From NCBI GenBank assembly GCA_008933995.1, contig WARS01000043.1:2780001-2844000 (forward strand): a stretch of 64,000 bases of DNA, written 5' to 3'. The notes under the pieces are model-generated. The model worked only from the letters and a program-made list of their open reading frames with translations, did not search any database and was not told where the DNA came from. This document shows, in pieces, positions 20,788 through 34,103 of this stretch. Origin of the DNA: Datnioides undecimradiatus. Taxonomy: Eukaryota > Chordata > Actinopteri > Lobotiformes > Datnioididae. Within the stretch, counting starts at the first letter, position 1, and every line of letters starts with the position of its first letter. The translations under genes were made by a program, and so were the position numbers.

Positions 20788-23700
20788 CTAAAAAAAGAGA
20801 GAGAAGAGCACAGTCACACGTCATACAGACGGTAATTCATAAACAAAACTTCAATCAAAGCTAAACAGGAAACATAACTGCATAAATAACTGAAGCACAA
20901 GAGCGCCAAGGGAAAAACCACAACAAACAGATTTACATAGTTTCAGTTTGATCAGAGGAAGGTTTGATCTGATGGTCGCTTTATTCTCTCTTGCTACACC
21001 TTCTGAACTGACTCAACAGCACATATTATATTGTGTTTGTTTTCTGTGTGTGTGTGTGTTTTTCAAATACCAGGATAATAGTAATTAGAAAAGATAACAC
21101 AAGCAATGCCGCTTAAGTCACTGTGCAATTAAGGGTTCAGATGTAATCTAATTCTTTGCAAACTGACAGAGAGGCTTGTTTTAAACAATAGTGACACAGG
21201 TCATTCAGTGATCCTCAGTGCAATCTTAAATCCAGGTTCCTCACTGCAGTCAAAAGTCTTCTTAATGATACCTTAGATCCTCAAATACTGTCCCGTTTGA
21301 CTGCCAAGACAAAACCTGTCATTCAAGCTACAGTGAGCCAATTTGTTTGAAGCTTGAGTCGGTCGTTCCAAACCGGCCACGGTCTCAAAATGACCGCAGT
21401 CGCATCAAATTAGGGTTTGGTAGTTCAATGCATTTCAGAGGAAAACTCATGAATCCACTTCCCTCCGTTCCTTTCATTCTGCCCCCTAAAAGGCAAGACC
21501 ATGTGGTTTCGTGGTCATCACAATCCAGCCTCTCCCCAAACAAGTTACATGTCAGCTGAGGCATGCTGCACAAACATGACAAGAATGAGCCATTGTTATG
21601 AACCTGAAACTAGTCACAGGCACCTCTGGTGAAACACAGCATCCTCTCAGGAGCCACTGTGATTTACAGCTGCCTGTTAGCTAGCTTAGCAGTGAACGCA
21701 TAAACAACAAGATCAATCTCATCTCCTTCAAAACGCGGTAACCCCGTAGAATCACTGGCTGAAGGAGGCCATGCGTCTGACTTTAACTTGTGCCTTAATG
21801 TCCTGAGGTGACGCCGAATGTGACTGAGCAAGTCAAGCATTCAGTGCATCTCCCGCTGGAGTCAGCTGAACGCCTGAAAACGCAGAATGCACGGAAGGGC
21901 TGGAGCCACAGGGAGATCACGCAGAGCTGCACCTTTCGCACCGTTGGCCGAGTGTTCCCAGCTATATTTACTGTGTCCATGTCAACCGGCACTCCGCGGG
22001 GATTGCTTTGATAAGAAAGCTCAGCGTGGCTTAATGTGTTTATTTCAGTCATACCGTCAGTGTAAACACGGTCTGCCATTCAACCATGCGTAGAGCAAGA
22101 GCAAAGAGACTGGCGTGCTGAGCAGGCGAGGCACGCAAGATCACCCAGGATCAAACCAAAACTCGTTTCAAATGCAGATCAAAGTGTGTGGCGACAGATT
22201 TGCAGCTCTCACACTCATCTTAAATTACATTACGATCACACAGTATATCATGTTTCAATGCTACTGAGCACTGTGCTAAAGCAGCGTTGCACTTGCTGCG
22301 GTTATGCTCCATCATCTGCACACTTTAGCACCCGGAGCTGCAGAGTGTGTTGCTTCTGTGTCACCAGCGCAATGACAATATCCGTGCCAGCTCCCGTTGG
22401 AAGTGGGTCAGCGCCAAATGTGTTTCAGTTGCTTATTGGCATGCTTTAAACGCGTCCGTATTGATCCGGACTGCACAACGCGATTGGAAAACATGCCAAG
22501 GCTGCGCCCGCGTGATTCGCACATGCAACCCGAAGCCTACAAACAAACAAACCGTACGAAAACAGAAACTTGGACACGAGCGCTGCGTTACAGTATTTCA
22601 AATCAAACATGTCGGACTGACGGATGTAAATGACAGGCCTGACAGTTTACTGATCCACGGTGCCACAGTTGCTTTGCCTCTTTGGTTCTCAGCAGATGTG
22701 GACAGACCTGTCAAAAAGGTTCCACACAAACACGACGTCTCACCGTTTCATGTGCGCACACACTTAAAAACATGCACATGAGCTCATGCACATAAACACA
22801 CGTCACCATCCACAGACCTGTACTGGCACATACAGATGCACACTCCCTCTACTAGTCGTCACAGTACACACATGCACCATCAGCGCTTCTTATTCACACC
22901 TGCACCTGCTAAACAATCATCTCCTGAGTCCAGTGATGTTCCACCCATTCATGCAGTACCTTCCTTCTACTTCAACATCCACAAGCCTGTTTGCTAAACA
23001 ACAGCTTTATCACCAAACCAGCAAATTCCTCTCCGTGCGGTACCTTTCACCTCTCAGTCTGTGATGTGCTGCAGAGACAGCTGCTATCGAATCCTAGTCC
23101 TCAGCCTGAGTCTGCAGGGCAGATCCTTAGCGTAGTAGCATAGCGTAGCAGCAGGTCCCGGCTTAAGCGTCGGCTGCTGGGACTTTGTGGGCCGTTTGCT
23201 ATTCCTGCAAATGCTGGCTAATGCAGCTGAGAGTCCCTGTGTGTAGTCAGCTAAACGAGCTAGCAGCCAAGGCCAGCTCTGCAGCTCGACACATTAACTT
23301 GTACAGTGCACATCAGCTTCAGGGAGAGAGAGAGAGGAAGAGAGAGAGAGAGAGAGGGAGAGAGAGGACTGCAAAGTGGGCAGGGCTAGCGTTATGTGTT
23401 CCACTTCTTAAAGCAGCATTATTAGAAAACCAGGAGAGGCAAATGAAGTATGTCTGAACAAAAATAGACAGCAGCAGGAGTGTAACACTGTATGATTACA
23501 GGGTCGACAACAGAACAACAGATACACAGATGCTCAAACAGAAAATAGGGAGGGAAAGAACAAGAACGTACAGAAAGAGGAGAGAGAGGAGGTATAACAG
23601 GGAGGTGTTGGCATTCAAAATATGTAAAAATTAAATAGGAAAAATAAAGATCAAGTGCAGTTGGGAAATGTAGCGCGCATGCTCAAATGTGTAGGAGGGA

Positions 23701-23952
23701 TGAAACAAAAGCAGGGGAAGTAGTTCAATTACAGTATTTAGTATTAGTAGTAGTGTTCTTGTGGACAGTACGCAGAGCTGAATGAACAGAGCTGCTATAG
23801 CTAGAACAGATATGGTAACAGCAGCTGAAAGAAACAGAGAGTGGCGACCACAGCACAAACAGACACTCCGGGCCATAATAACAGTTTTCATCCAAACATA
23901 CATTTAGCACACAAACAAATTATCCCACTGTAAAACCAGAAGCATCACTTAC
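20788..23952 (-). other. Large intron with GA-rich repeat
   Basis: About 3.2 kb. It contains a TG run (21045-21059) and a GA-rich tract (23321-23367). Open frames here are short and without family resemblance. Confidence 0.65.
23321..23367. repeat. GA-rich low-complexity tract
   Basis: Imperfect GA/GGA repeat of about 47 bases. Confidence 0.9.
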
Positions 23953-23983
23953 ATTCTTGAGTTTTCGGCTGCAGTCGCTTCCC
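23953..23983 (-). CDS. limch1: limch1 exon: CH domain, part 4 (31-nt microexon)
   Basis: This 31-nt exon completes the Lys codon and encodes GSDCSRKLKN, matching 'SLDYSRKLKN' in the mammalian CH domain. It is too short for ordinary ORF detection and was found from the family alignment plus splice phases. The acceptor is CTCCCAG at 23984 and the donor is AAT|GTAAGT at 23952, both close to consensus. It enters in phase 2 and leaves in phase 0. Skipping it would put the next exon out of frame, so it should be constitutive whenever the CH domain is made. Confidence 0.9.
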
Positions 23984-26900
23984 CTGGGAGGACGAGAGAG
24001 AGAAAGAGGGGCAGAGGGAGGAAGTGAGACATGGACTTCTGGTGCAATTTAATGAAACATCTCGCATAAAAATAACAGCAGACACCTTTTAAACCATGCG
24101 ACTCCCACATATCCATGCAGAGAAAGCAAAACTTGTTGAATGCATAGAGGAAGCTGCAGTGGCTGTAGCCCACGCAAAGGAGAGCCGACTTGCACCCCTC
24201 GATCTAGTTTGCTGCTCTGCGATGTGCCTATTTAATATCAGCGGCTGCAGCTTCATTTCAGCTATCTCAAACATAACTAACAGATAACACAACAGCATAT
24301 TTCCATCACATAATTCAAAAGGACTTCCTTCAGCAGAACGTCAGAAGTCGAAAGAGGCAGTTGTCACGGTTGGGCAGTCACATAAGTTGACTGCCAAGTG
24401 ATCTCTGGGAGGCGCAGTGCACAATCTGCCACAGCAGCGGCCGTTTAGCACCGCAGATGTTGCCAAAATGAGAAGATGTGGATCTTGCGGATCGCCGCTC
24501 GAAGCTATAAATGGGAGGTGGAATGAACCAGTTGTAAAACAGAGCCCAAACGCACACTTGTGCTGCGGAAATGCATACATCCGCGGCAAAGAGAGAGAGA
24601 GATGCACAAAAACACACGCGCGCACACACACAAAGAGTCATGTCACTGCATTTCTCCACTGCTGTTAGCTGTTCTATTAACTCAACAAAAAAAATCAAAA
24701 AAGACCCTTACAGGCTGAGAAAAGGTTGAAATCAAACAACAGAAGCGCTTCCTAGAATAAGAGTCGTCCCTCTTTAACTATGGAAAACAGTTGGACGCAG
24801 AAAGAAAAGGAAGAAAGACAGATTGTTCTTAAGACTGAGCTGACGGCAAGAAGGACCTGCCAAAGTCCTCCTGCCAGAGTCAAAGCACCTTAATGGAGAA
24901 GCCTGATCGTCCTCAGGCTTCAGCCTGGATCGCGACCAAAAGAAGTTCTAAATCTGTCCTCGGACCTATTGGGGGTAAATGTTCTGCAATACAACCACGA
25001 CAACGAGTGTTGGCCAAGAAAGCAGCCGTACAGGAGATCTCACAATGTATGCTGGTCTGAAGAGAAGGCAGTGGAGAGGAGAGACGTGTTCGTTCTCTCT
25101 GCTGACAGTGAGGTGGCTGGCTCTAGCATCCTGCAGGAGTTCTCACAGGGAAGACATGATGGTTTGAGTAAATGAATGGTTTCATTATGGAAAACACATG
25201 TATGACTGATGCACAGGTTCTGATATACGGAAATGGGCATGAAGACATTTTGCTGTGTAAAGAAAATGGGAGTCAACGGCGTCAAGAGATGGATATGAAT
25301 GAAGCTGGGATGAGGCACATTGGACACGCTGATACTTGATGTACCGTCACATGCTGCGTTACTGAGACTTGGGAGTTGTGCGTCAGGTCCTCTGCAATGT
25401 ATGGTTACCCATAATACCTTTGTCTGTGAGTTCATAGACATGTTTATATATAATATTCACACACACTCAGCTGTAGCTGTATCGACTGAGGAGCCAAGAA
25501 AACACAAAGAAAGCTCGGAAAACAGGGATACAGTAAAATCTCACAGGGATAATGGAGTGAATCGCCTGCTTTGGAAATAAAATGGAAAACACAGACATAT
25601 ATAATACATAAAGTATACGTATTGTACACATAGTATACATTACGAGACTGTTCATAAGTAGTTTCCAAAGCCTGAGGGTCATAAAGCCGAACTCACTCAG
25701 CGCACAAGTGACACCCAAATTGCAGTTGCGTGAGTTTTCCGTGACAGCAGCGACCTGACAAAGAGGGGAGTGAAAGAGAAGGAGAGGGGCGAGGTGGAAG
25801 TCGCTGGAGGGAACGATCCGTAGCCCATCTCCCCCCTCTTGTCATCTCCTTCTGTCAGCTAACTAAACAAACACGAGAGACAGGTTGCTCTTCTCTGCCC
25901 GGGCCTTGTAGAAGCAAACCCGAAGGACAAACCCGACGGATTCCACGAGGTATTAGATCACATTCAGGGGCGTATTCTAGCCCTTTTGTTCCCGATCAGA
26001 CCCCGTATCTGCGATTTTGTACGAACAGCGTCACTAATGAACGGAAACCTAAATGTTTCAGATGCACAAGAGGTTATAACAACATTAATGTTAGAAATAA
26101 TACAGACTGGCCACAGGGTAATGCTCACTCTTCTTATTTACTCCCATTACAAACTGTAAATACACAATATTTAGCCAACGTGTTGTAAAAGAATTAGAAA
26201 TAATTCATATCTAAGGAAACTGTGTCACTTTTAAAAAGGTCTTGAATACTTCCCAGGCAGGCCAGTGTTGTGTGATGGCTGGTTAAACTGTAAATTGTAT
26301 TACTATTAATATGCACTACTTTTAGATGCGAGCATGATGCATTTCCCAATACCTGCGGACAGTGCGCGCAGCAGCAAATCAATACTAATGAAATCCTGAA
26401 GGGTTTCTCTTTGCTTCCGCCGAAGGCTTACGGCTGCATTTCTAACTTTAATCTATTTTATTTGTGCCCAACAAAGGGAAAAGCATTTAATTTGTATTTC
26501 ATTTTCAAAACCTTGCGTCCAAACTGCTGGACAGCTGAGCGGAAACCCAGCTTCTCGCTCCTTTCACCGACTCGTCCTGGCATGCTGTCACTTATCCTGG
26601 AAATCGACCCGTTTCCATCAACGCGCAGAGGAACAGGAGATACTTCGGGCCTGAGCTCACAGTGTACCCGAACCTGCCTGTCTTCTCGCCTCCCTGTCCG
26701 AAGCCGTTTCCTAGATGAGTAAACACCTGTCCGCAGGGCTCAGGGGGGGAGAAGCACTGAAACGGCTTCCTGTCATGGGCACAAGCTGCAAGGAAGTGGC
26801 ATCCTGTATGACAGAGGGTTACATAACAACTGGAAATAGCACAGGGCCACTTAAACAAAGCCACCAATGTTTCCTGTTCAGTTTTGGGCTAATTGTATTA

Positions 26901-27344
26901 ATAGCTCATATGATCCTGATCTCTCTACAGTGGGCATATTCAGGATTATTCCACATATCACATCACCTTAAACTGAAAACCTTCAAAATCAATACACAAA
27001 TGTTGCATCAATGTCTTTTTCATGTCTTCACATTACTAGTTATGTCAAGCTCCGTTTAACAATGAACCATTCAGTGGCACGGACAGGAGTGAACAGGCTA
27101 TTCGTGAAAATGACGCCGTGCTTCCTGCTAAAACTCGAACTAAACACTGCAACAACATGTTGTTTACCCTCACAAACATGTAAACACGCTCACAAACAGA
27201 GGCTTCCCACACATCAGCGCGCACGCATGCACACCTCGGTGCTTTCAAAGAATCCCTTGTTCCTGACGGAACCAGTCAAGCAGCTCCTCCTGAGACCGGC
27301 TAAGATTAGAGTTGTCCCCCTCTCTGCGCAGCTAGCATGAGGAC

Positions 27345-27345
<1 letters not shown>

Positions 27346-27377
<32 letters not shown>
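27346..27377. repeat. CA/TG microsatellite
   Basis: Sixteen CA units inside an intron. Confidence 0.95.
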
Positions 27378-27379
<2 letters not shown>

Positions 27380-28444
27380 CCCCACAAATAAACACAGTGC
27401 ATTAAAAAGAAAACACTACATGAACTTGGCTTTGTTACCAAGCAACAAAGTAGGAGTCATGGTTCAGTGAGTGATGTAAACGCCTGTGTTGCATTTGGAC
27501 AGAGACCAGTTGTGCCTAACAGATATGCTATTGTTGCTTCACTGACACAGGCACTACAAACGTCCATTGACTCTCGGTGAGTTATTTATTTTGGCTGTGA
27601 ACTGGGCGATTGTCCGATGACAGAGTGACTGACAGAGAGTGACACACAAAAGGAGCTCACAAGCAGCGACAGGCGAGCCATCCATTAGCACACGGATGAA
27701 GTGATCATCGTCGTCGTCACTCGGCCCTTCAATTTAACAAAAAACAAGCCTGTCCTGATTCTTGAAATGTCTAAAATATGCACAAAAGCTCCAGAAGAGC
27801 CCCCAAATGGACCTCGACGTAAGGTTGATTTGGCAACTGGTGTTTTTAAGGTCAGCAGTGAAATGTGATCATGTACGATTCAATGACTACTAATAAAAAA
27901 AAAAGCTGATGAAGACCAGACGATATGACTGAAAGCTCCAGAAAAGCTGCTACTGTCGGTGGATGCCGACATGAGGCTTCCAGGTCCAGCATCAGCTGAG
28001 CACACCGGTTAGTTTGATCACAAATCGGGCCTCCGCACATCTGTCAAACTCACTTTCTTTCCGTTTTGCGCAGTGAAGGACTAAGACGACGCGCTTGTGT
28101 TTTTCAAAATAAAAGTCTACTTGTGCGACGTTTGGTTTTTGAAGTCAGGAAGTCAAGACTGAAAACTGTAACGACCACAAACGGCAACACAACCAACAGA
28201 GCTGTCACGTAGTCCAAAACACATAAGGATGGTCCATCTCTCATATGGTTATTAAAGGGATAAACAGAAGGAGACTTTAAGCTTGTTCTCTCAACACAAA
28301 GAAGTGTTTAACACTGTACGTACTCTCCTACAAATACAATAAGAATGGAAGCAATGTATGCATCTAAATATAAAGGACAACAAATACTAAACTCTCACCC
28401 TCCTGAAACACTGAATCTTGTGCTTAGTAATAGAACAGTAGGAA

Positions 28445-28446
<2 letters not shown>

Positions 28447-28480
<34 letters not shown>
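28447..28480. repeat. CA/TG microsatellite downstream of CH exon 3
   Basis: Seventeen CA units on the plus strand. On the transcribed strand it is a TG tract beginning about 45 nt after the 5' splice site of the exon at 28525-28631. Confidence 0.95.
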
Positions 28481-28482
<2 letters not shown>

Positions 28483-28524
28483 CCCCGTTGAGCTGTAAGG
28501 TAACACTGGAGCTTTGAGGCTTAC

Positions 28525-28631
28525 TTGGCGGTGGGGCGTGTCGACGTGTCCTGCAGGTCTCCTGGGTCAAACAGCTGGGAGCCTTTCAGTCCCAACTCCT
28601 CACAGCCGCGCAGGAACACGCTGAGGTTGTC
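28525..28631 (-). CDS. limch1: limch1 exon: CH domain, part 3
   Basis: This 107-nt exon encodes [20 protein letters not shown] then [15 protein letters not shown] and two bases of Lys. It corresponds to the CH-domain block '[36 protein letters not shown]'. The acceptor is TTCTGTGCAG at 28632 and the donor is CCAA|GTAAGC at 28524. It enters in phase 0 and leaves in phase 2. On the transcribed strand a TG repeat starts only 15 nt upstream of the exon (28646-28663) and a second one lies 45 nt downstream of its 5' splice site (28447-28480), an unusual double flank for a core domain exon. Confidence 0.95.
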
Positions 28632-28645
28632 CTGCACAGAACGCG

Positions 28646-28663
28646 CACACACACACACACACA
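28646..28663. repeat. CA/TG microsatellite upstream of CH exon 3
   Basis: Nine CA units. On the transcribed strand the TG tract ends 15 nt before the exon, at the polypyrimidine-tract position. Confidence 0.95.
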
Positions 28664-28995
28664 GAGGGCCATTAACTGCACAAGGTTTTAACTCCAACAC
28701 AACTGTGACACACACAAACACACTTATTTACTCTAAATCATACACTGATTGTAGAAACTGAGTAAAGTAAGCTCTACTAATTAACACATTAAGAATGTGT
28801 CTATAATCACTGAGATAATGACTTTTCTAAACCCCATTGCTAATGTTTAAAACAAGTTTTAACCTCAAACCACCATTTATGACACACTGTCCTCATAGTC
28901 CAGTAATGAGCTCATTCGTCAGGTGGAAAATTCAAATGGGTCCTCACAGAGACAGAAGTACAGGAACAAACACACTCAGAGATAAAGCTAAAAAC

Positions 28996-29016
28996 TTTTT
29001 TTTTTTTTTTTTTTTT
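28996..29016. repeat. T homopolymer (21 nt)
   Basis: Uninterrupted T run. On the minus strand it could be the A tail of an old retroposed sequence, but no body is recognised. Confidence 0.9.
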
Positions 29017-29192
29017 AATTTACTGCACATTGAGTCTCTGGCACGCACACAAACAAACACACGGACACTCACAAACGCCTAAAAAGGCTCTTTCAAGGTC
29101 AGGAAAACACGCACAAACACACACATGCCAGAGGTGCAGAAGTATGACTGCAGGAGAAGAGTCAGAGTTATTTTACATTCTCTGTCTTATCA

Positions 29193-29193
29193 A

Positions 29194-29220
<27 letters not shown>
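29193..29220. repeat. CA/TG microsatellite
   Basis: Fourteen CA units. Confidence 0.95.
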
Positions 29221-29225
<5 letters not shown>

Positions 29226-29359
29226 GCAGATGAAAATGAGGATACCTGCTCCACAGAAACGCGACACCACCTGGTTCTGTGGCCCGCTTTCCTACGTCTC
29301 CTCTCTCGGATTACTCCAACTTTCACACTTCACCTTTTGCTTCCTTGACGCGTCTCCTG

Positions 29360-29690
29360 CTTCCTTTGCAATCTTCTCCTTCTTCACCTGCTTTTCCTTG
29401 ATCATTCCTTTCTTTTCCCCTTTTTCCTCCCCTTCTCCACCTTTCACTCCCTCTCCATCTTCTCAATCTTCCTCCCTCTCTGCTCTCAGACAAACTCTTT
29501 GTTGGACGCAACCTGAGCCGAGCTCTCCTCTCCTGTTCCCAGGTTCTCCCTCTCCCTCTCTCTCTGTGTTTCTATGTCTCTCTATCCTTCAGAGGGCCAC
29601 AGCCAAAGCCCTTCCCTCTCTCTCTGTGTGTCTGGGTGTCACCATTTCCTCTCCACACTGATTGTCCCAAGCTCTGTCTCTCTCCCTCAC
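29360..29690. repeat. Pyrimidine-rich low-complexity tract
   Basis: Roughly 330 bases rich in TC, CCT and CTCT on the plus strand (purine-rich on the transcribed strand). It creates spurious open frames on both strands. Confidence 0.8.
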
Positions 29691-29695
29691 GCTCT

Positions 29696-29712
29696 CACAC
29701 ACACACACACAC
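29696..29712. repeat. CA/TG microsatellite
   Basis: Eight to nine CA units following the pyrimidine-rich tract. Confidence 0.9.
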
Positions 29713-29888
29713 CCACCCACCAAAACACAAATGCAGTTGCACATATTATTAACACATTAAGCCGACATGTGGTTTTAAAACAAATCTTGTGCCCAGACAC
29801 ACTGCACTAAAAAGCCAAAAAAAACCAAAACATATTTATTTGTACACACTAGCTGTGTAAGAGTACATGCATGGCTACAAACACATAA

Positions 29889-29910
29889 ACACACACACAC
29901 ACACACACAC
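29889..29910. repeat. CA/TG microsatellite
   Basis: Eleven CA units. Confidence 0.95.
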
Positions 29911-31189
29911 TTAGAAATACTTGTTCTCACGATCCTTTCCCATTTGCAGCAAAACACCCCCTCCAAACCCACCCTGCAGCTTCCTGTGTTTCTGGGACAG
30001 CGCCATCTCTGCTCTCCTGGTGAGCCAACCCCACCCGCCCATGCAACACACACGTGCACACACACATACACAGAGCCATCTCTTTGAGAGAGGACAGCAC
30101 AATCTCTTGGTTTGACAGCTTTACTCCGGGGGGGGGGAGACACACCTTCACTGGGATTAACTGGGTCTCACACTGCTGCTGATCGTGGTCAGACTGGACT
30201 TCAGAATAAAAGGCTTTCTGCCCAGCGACGTCCAGTTATTATCAGTGCACTAAGAACATTTTCCAGACATCAGAAAAGCATTATCTCTTGGAACAATGTG
30301 CTTTGTAACTGTAACAATTGGGGTTGTTGAACATACAGAAGCTGCATTTGCTAACACCAAATTATAACTTGCTTAGTATTGATACCATTTCAGGATCATG
30401 CATGTGCGAATGCTTGTTAGAAGACATCTTTGCCCGATGACTGTGTCCATGAGCAAGCGCACTGCTGCTGGCAAACAAATTATAAGAAGAGCTGGTTTCG
30501 AACATTTAATCCAATATTCTCTTTATGAATGAATTCCAGATTATAAATGGCAAAAGCAAAAAAATAAATAAATATGACTGACTCAACGGACGACTCGGTT
30601 TCATTCTTAAATGGATTAAAGCTTAAGGCTTGCAGTCAGGGATAAACAAAAAGAATAAACCTAAATAAACAGACTTTGCACCTTCTGAAGCACATGATCA
30701 TGCACCCCTTGGAGACGGGCCCTGAAGAGCTGACTCATAAGTTAGAGCACTTCCTGAGAAACTGGAGCCAGAGGTTTGACGGGAATCTGGTGGCACTGAA
30801 AACCTAAATCCTAGTAGCTGTCAAAGTTTGCTAACGCTTTCCTTATTTTTAATTAAACTGATAGCGTAATTAGTTTCAAACGGCCTGGAATATCAAACCC
30901 TGGAATAACTAAAACGGGAATAAACAACCAGCCAACGGACGACCGAGGCGCCTCATTTAGTAGCGACCTGCGCAGCGGCAAACGGGATAATTCAGCGGGT
31001 GCTCGGAGCGTGTGTGTGTGTGCGTGCGCCGTAAGCAGTGAGCGCTACTTTGTGGTGATTTGCAGGTCACTGCCACAGGAAGTTGGGCGTCTACCGCAAA
31101 GAAATGACTGACAGTTGAATGTGTTTGTAGAAGGACCGGGAGGGAGGAGGTCGGCTCACGACACGGAGTTCCTGTCCACTCCGCTTAGG

Positions 31190-31217
31190 AAGAAAAAAAA
31201 AAAAAGAAAAAAAAAAA
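31190..31217. repeat. A-rich run
   Basis: A run interrupted by two G bases, about 28 nt. No flanking retroposon body is recognised. Confidence 0.9.
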
Positions 31218-34033
31218 GATGAAGCCATAATAAATTTAGACTTATGTTTTCACTGGTGTGAAACCGCCATCACTCACAGAACTGAGTAATTATAAATATA
31301 CAGAGTAATAACAGCAGAGGACCACCAAATTGCCATTTACAAGCAAATCTAAATGTTATCCATGTTCTGAAGATAAGAATAAATATTATTTGGATTTATA
31401 AGACGACTAATGTTCATCATTTATAATCAGCAGCATGTGCATCTGATGCAGATGACTGTATTTTCTGAGTATGTGCTCTGCACCTACATGTACGCGAGCG
31501 CGTGCGAGATAAAAAGACCTTGGGCTCCTTTGAACACAACCCCCGCCATTGTAATCAATATCTGGCCACCACGATTACACCACCAAGGTTTCCCAGGGAA
31601 GAGGCTCCGTGTTTACGCCCTGACTTTGGTCCTTGACAGAATCCAGAGGAAAGATGTCCCACAGTGAGGGCGCGAGATCTTTCCTCCTGGTTCCTTTTCA
31701 CCAAGTCAAAGAGAAACACCCTTAAATAGGACCGCAGCAATGGAAATGTAACATCAGAACAGAAAAGCTCTCAGGTTGGATGAATCATCTCAAGGTGCTA
31801 ATGAAGCCTACAATCCCTCAAACAAGCCTACAAGCCTCCCGCAACAACCAGCCTGTTCAGACGAACACTGAGCCACGCAGGCCGAGCTGCCAAAGCACTG
31901 AGGTAGCCGCTAATTACAAAACAGCCAAAAACTCCTCAGAGACTCATTTTCCCATTAGCCCCCCAAACAGGAAAAGGAAGGGGGAGTAGCCTGTGTTTTA
32001 TTACGATGGTCCAGATAACAGCGGACCCCTTGTTTATGTGTTTCTCACCTCTTTAATCGCAGCCAAGAGGAAGAAAGATCTCTGCAAAACCCGCAGGAAG
32101 CGAAGAGGCAGAATTCTGAAACTCCCAAAGTACAGAGGGTCATTTTGTTTGGGCTGGAGTAAAACCAGCAGGTGTGATTTTTCCTTTTACCGTTAACATG
32201 TTGTCCTCCAACCGCAAATGTAAACATGTTGTCTGCAGCGGATGACTCATACGCCCCTCTGGGCCAATTAGAAGTGGTCACGTAATGCTTTTCGGCCCGT
32301 AACTGCATCGCACCTCCTCGGGCCAATCGGGGCAGTTGTTTGTGACATGCATTGGTCACTGTTGCTTGAGAAACCATACAAATACACACACACACACACA
32401 CTAATGACACAAACTGAGCTCGACATCGCACAACTTTTCACCTTGACAAATGTTTGTGTTGCTTTTCACACCTTTCTGGATTTGCTAAGTGAAATCCTGA
32501 CACATAACTGCTGACGCAAATCTAGTTTTCTCATTTGTTTTAGTGGTTTTGATTAATATTAAAAGAAAATTAAGATAAATTAACGAGTTAAGTTAATGGT
32601 TTATGGCTTGGTAGAAAAGAGGCATTGATGGATCGATAAAAGCCCGTAAAAACCCTTTCAAAGACTTGTCTGTCAATCGGTGTCGACATGATTAAAGGCC
32701 ATTAGGCCACAAACGTAGGGAAACGTTTGAGTGTAGTGAAGAAAGCAGGATAGTGCAACCAGATAAAGAAAGAATTACAACAACAAAAACCCGAGAACAA
32801 AAAGGTGGCACCGAAGCTGATGGTCAAGTTAAAACGTTGCCGAGTTAGAATGCGCTGTTGGGTTTTAGAAGCTCAAACAGGATAATCAATTGTTATTCCA
32901 GCAGTGAGTGTATAGTGGGAAAAGGCCCTGTAAAGAATGCGTAATTATCCGCCGCTTGTGGAGAAGGCTCATTGGCAGCCATTAGTGACGCCATGAGATA
33001 AGAAAAGCCGTTCCAGCGCAGCCAAGACTTCCTGGTCTGTTCTGTCGTGCTGTGTTCCACATAAGCTCCTCTTTCATGTGTTTCTTCGCAGTACTACAAA
33101 CTCTGCTCAGCTTCTATATGTCCTCATCAAGTTTAAACGCCGTTTGTTCACTCGCAAATGGAAAGCATCTCCAGTTTAAAGTACAAGATGCGGCTTGTTC
33201 TTGATCTTCAGTCTGAGCGCTGTGGCTCAGCTCCAGTGACTTGCTTTTCATGGTTGACAAAAGTTGGGAAGCGAAGAGCGATGGAGGTACATTTAGCGTG
33301 ATCCCCTGTTTACAGCTCGCTCCCGCTGCTCAAATGTCACTTCCTGGACAACGTATCAGCGTTCGGGTCTATTGGAAATCACATTCGAAGCGGGAGGCAA
33401 ACTTAAGAGTCGTAAAGAAAACAAAAAACAAAATTCCCTTCTTGCAGGATGGGAATTGCAGATGTGCTTCTGCAAAACCTCCTTGTTAGTGCGCCGTGAA
33501 GTACGGCACTGGGGCTCGGCGTCGCACACTGATGGACACCTCGGCTGTTTAACCTGAAACTGAGACCTTTCAGCTGCAGGTACACGCAATCAAAACCCTG
33601 ATCTCACACCTGGCACTACATAATGTAAACTCTGTCCAAGCCACTCAATCAGCTTGTCACATGATTATTGCCGTAGGAGACTTGTCATTTGAAAAAAAAA
33701 CAACATTTTTACTGCAATCTGGAAACGACAAAACGAAACTAAATTTAATCTGTAAACAAGCAAACACCAGCAATGACGCAGTTATACACTTATGTAATGG
33801 ATACGTGGCACCTGGAATATGACGTTAAAACAATAATCTCAGGTTAAAACACATGCAACCGCCTTAATACCCTCATGATGCATGTTACAGCACTGAATCG
33901 GTCATGCCTGACGGAGAAACGGACAAACATGGTGCAGGCATTAAGCAGTTTGATGAGGAAAGAAAAGCAAATAGGTAGAGAACAGGAGATGACCTGTCAG
34001 AGTGTAAAGGGTGAGCGAGGGCGGAGGACTCAC

Positions 34034-34103
34034 CAGGCCAGCTATCGGTGTCGGGAGTCTGTTAATTTTCTTCACCAGGCCGGGTTTAATGGAGCTCAGC
34101 AAC
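34034..34103 (-). CDS. limch1: limch1 exon: CH domain, part 2
   Basis: This 70-nt exon completes the split Glu codon and encodes [20 protein letters not shown] then AGL. It is nearly identical to the human LIMCH1 block '[23 protein letters not shown]', the second helix region of the CH domain. The acceptor is TTTGTGTCAG at 34104 and the donor is CTG|GTGAGT at 34033. It enters in phase 2 and leaves in phase 0, so it joins the upstream exon at GA|G and the downstream exon at Asp-Asn. The sequence is strongly conserved and I see no frame damage. Confidence 0.95.

Larger units (their letters stand above)
23984..28524 (-). other. Large intron with CA microsatellites
   Basis: About 4.5 kb between the KLKN microexon and the third CH exon. 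CA repeats lie at 27346-27377 and 28447-28480. No coding exon, RNA gene or identifiable transposon is seen. Confidence 0.65.
28632..34033 (-). other. Large intron rich in simple repeats
   Basis: About 5.4 kb. It holds several CA microsatellites, a T run, and a long pyrimidine-rich stretch. The longest open frame (plus strand, 29125-29661) is produced by the TC-rich low-complexity sequence and is not a gene. Confidence 0.65.

Noticed and set aside
22141..22170. B-box-like sequence (GGATCAAACC) suggesting another SINE or tRNA
   Set aside because: No A box or anticodon-arm-like sequence at the right distance and no tail.
29125..29661. Plus-strand open frame of 178 codons
   Set aside because: It runs through CA and TC low-complexity sequence, which lacks stop codons for compositional reasons.
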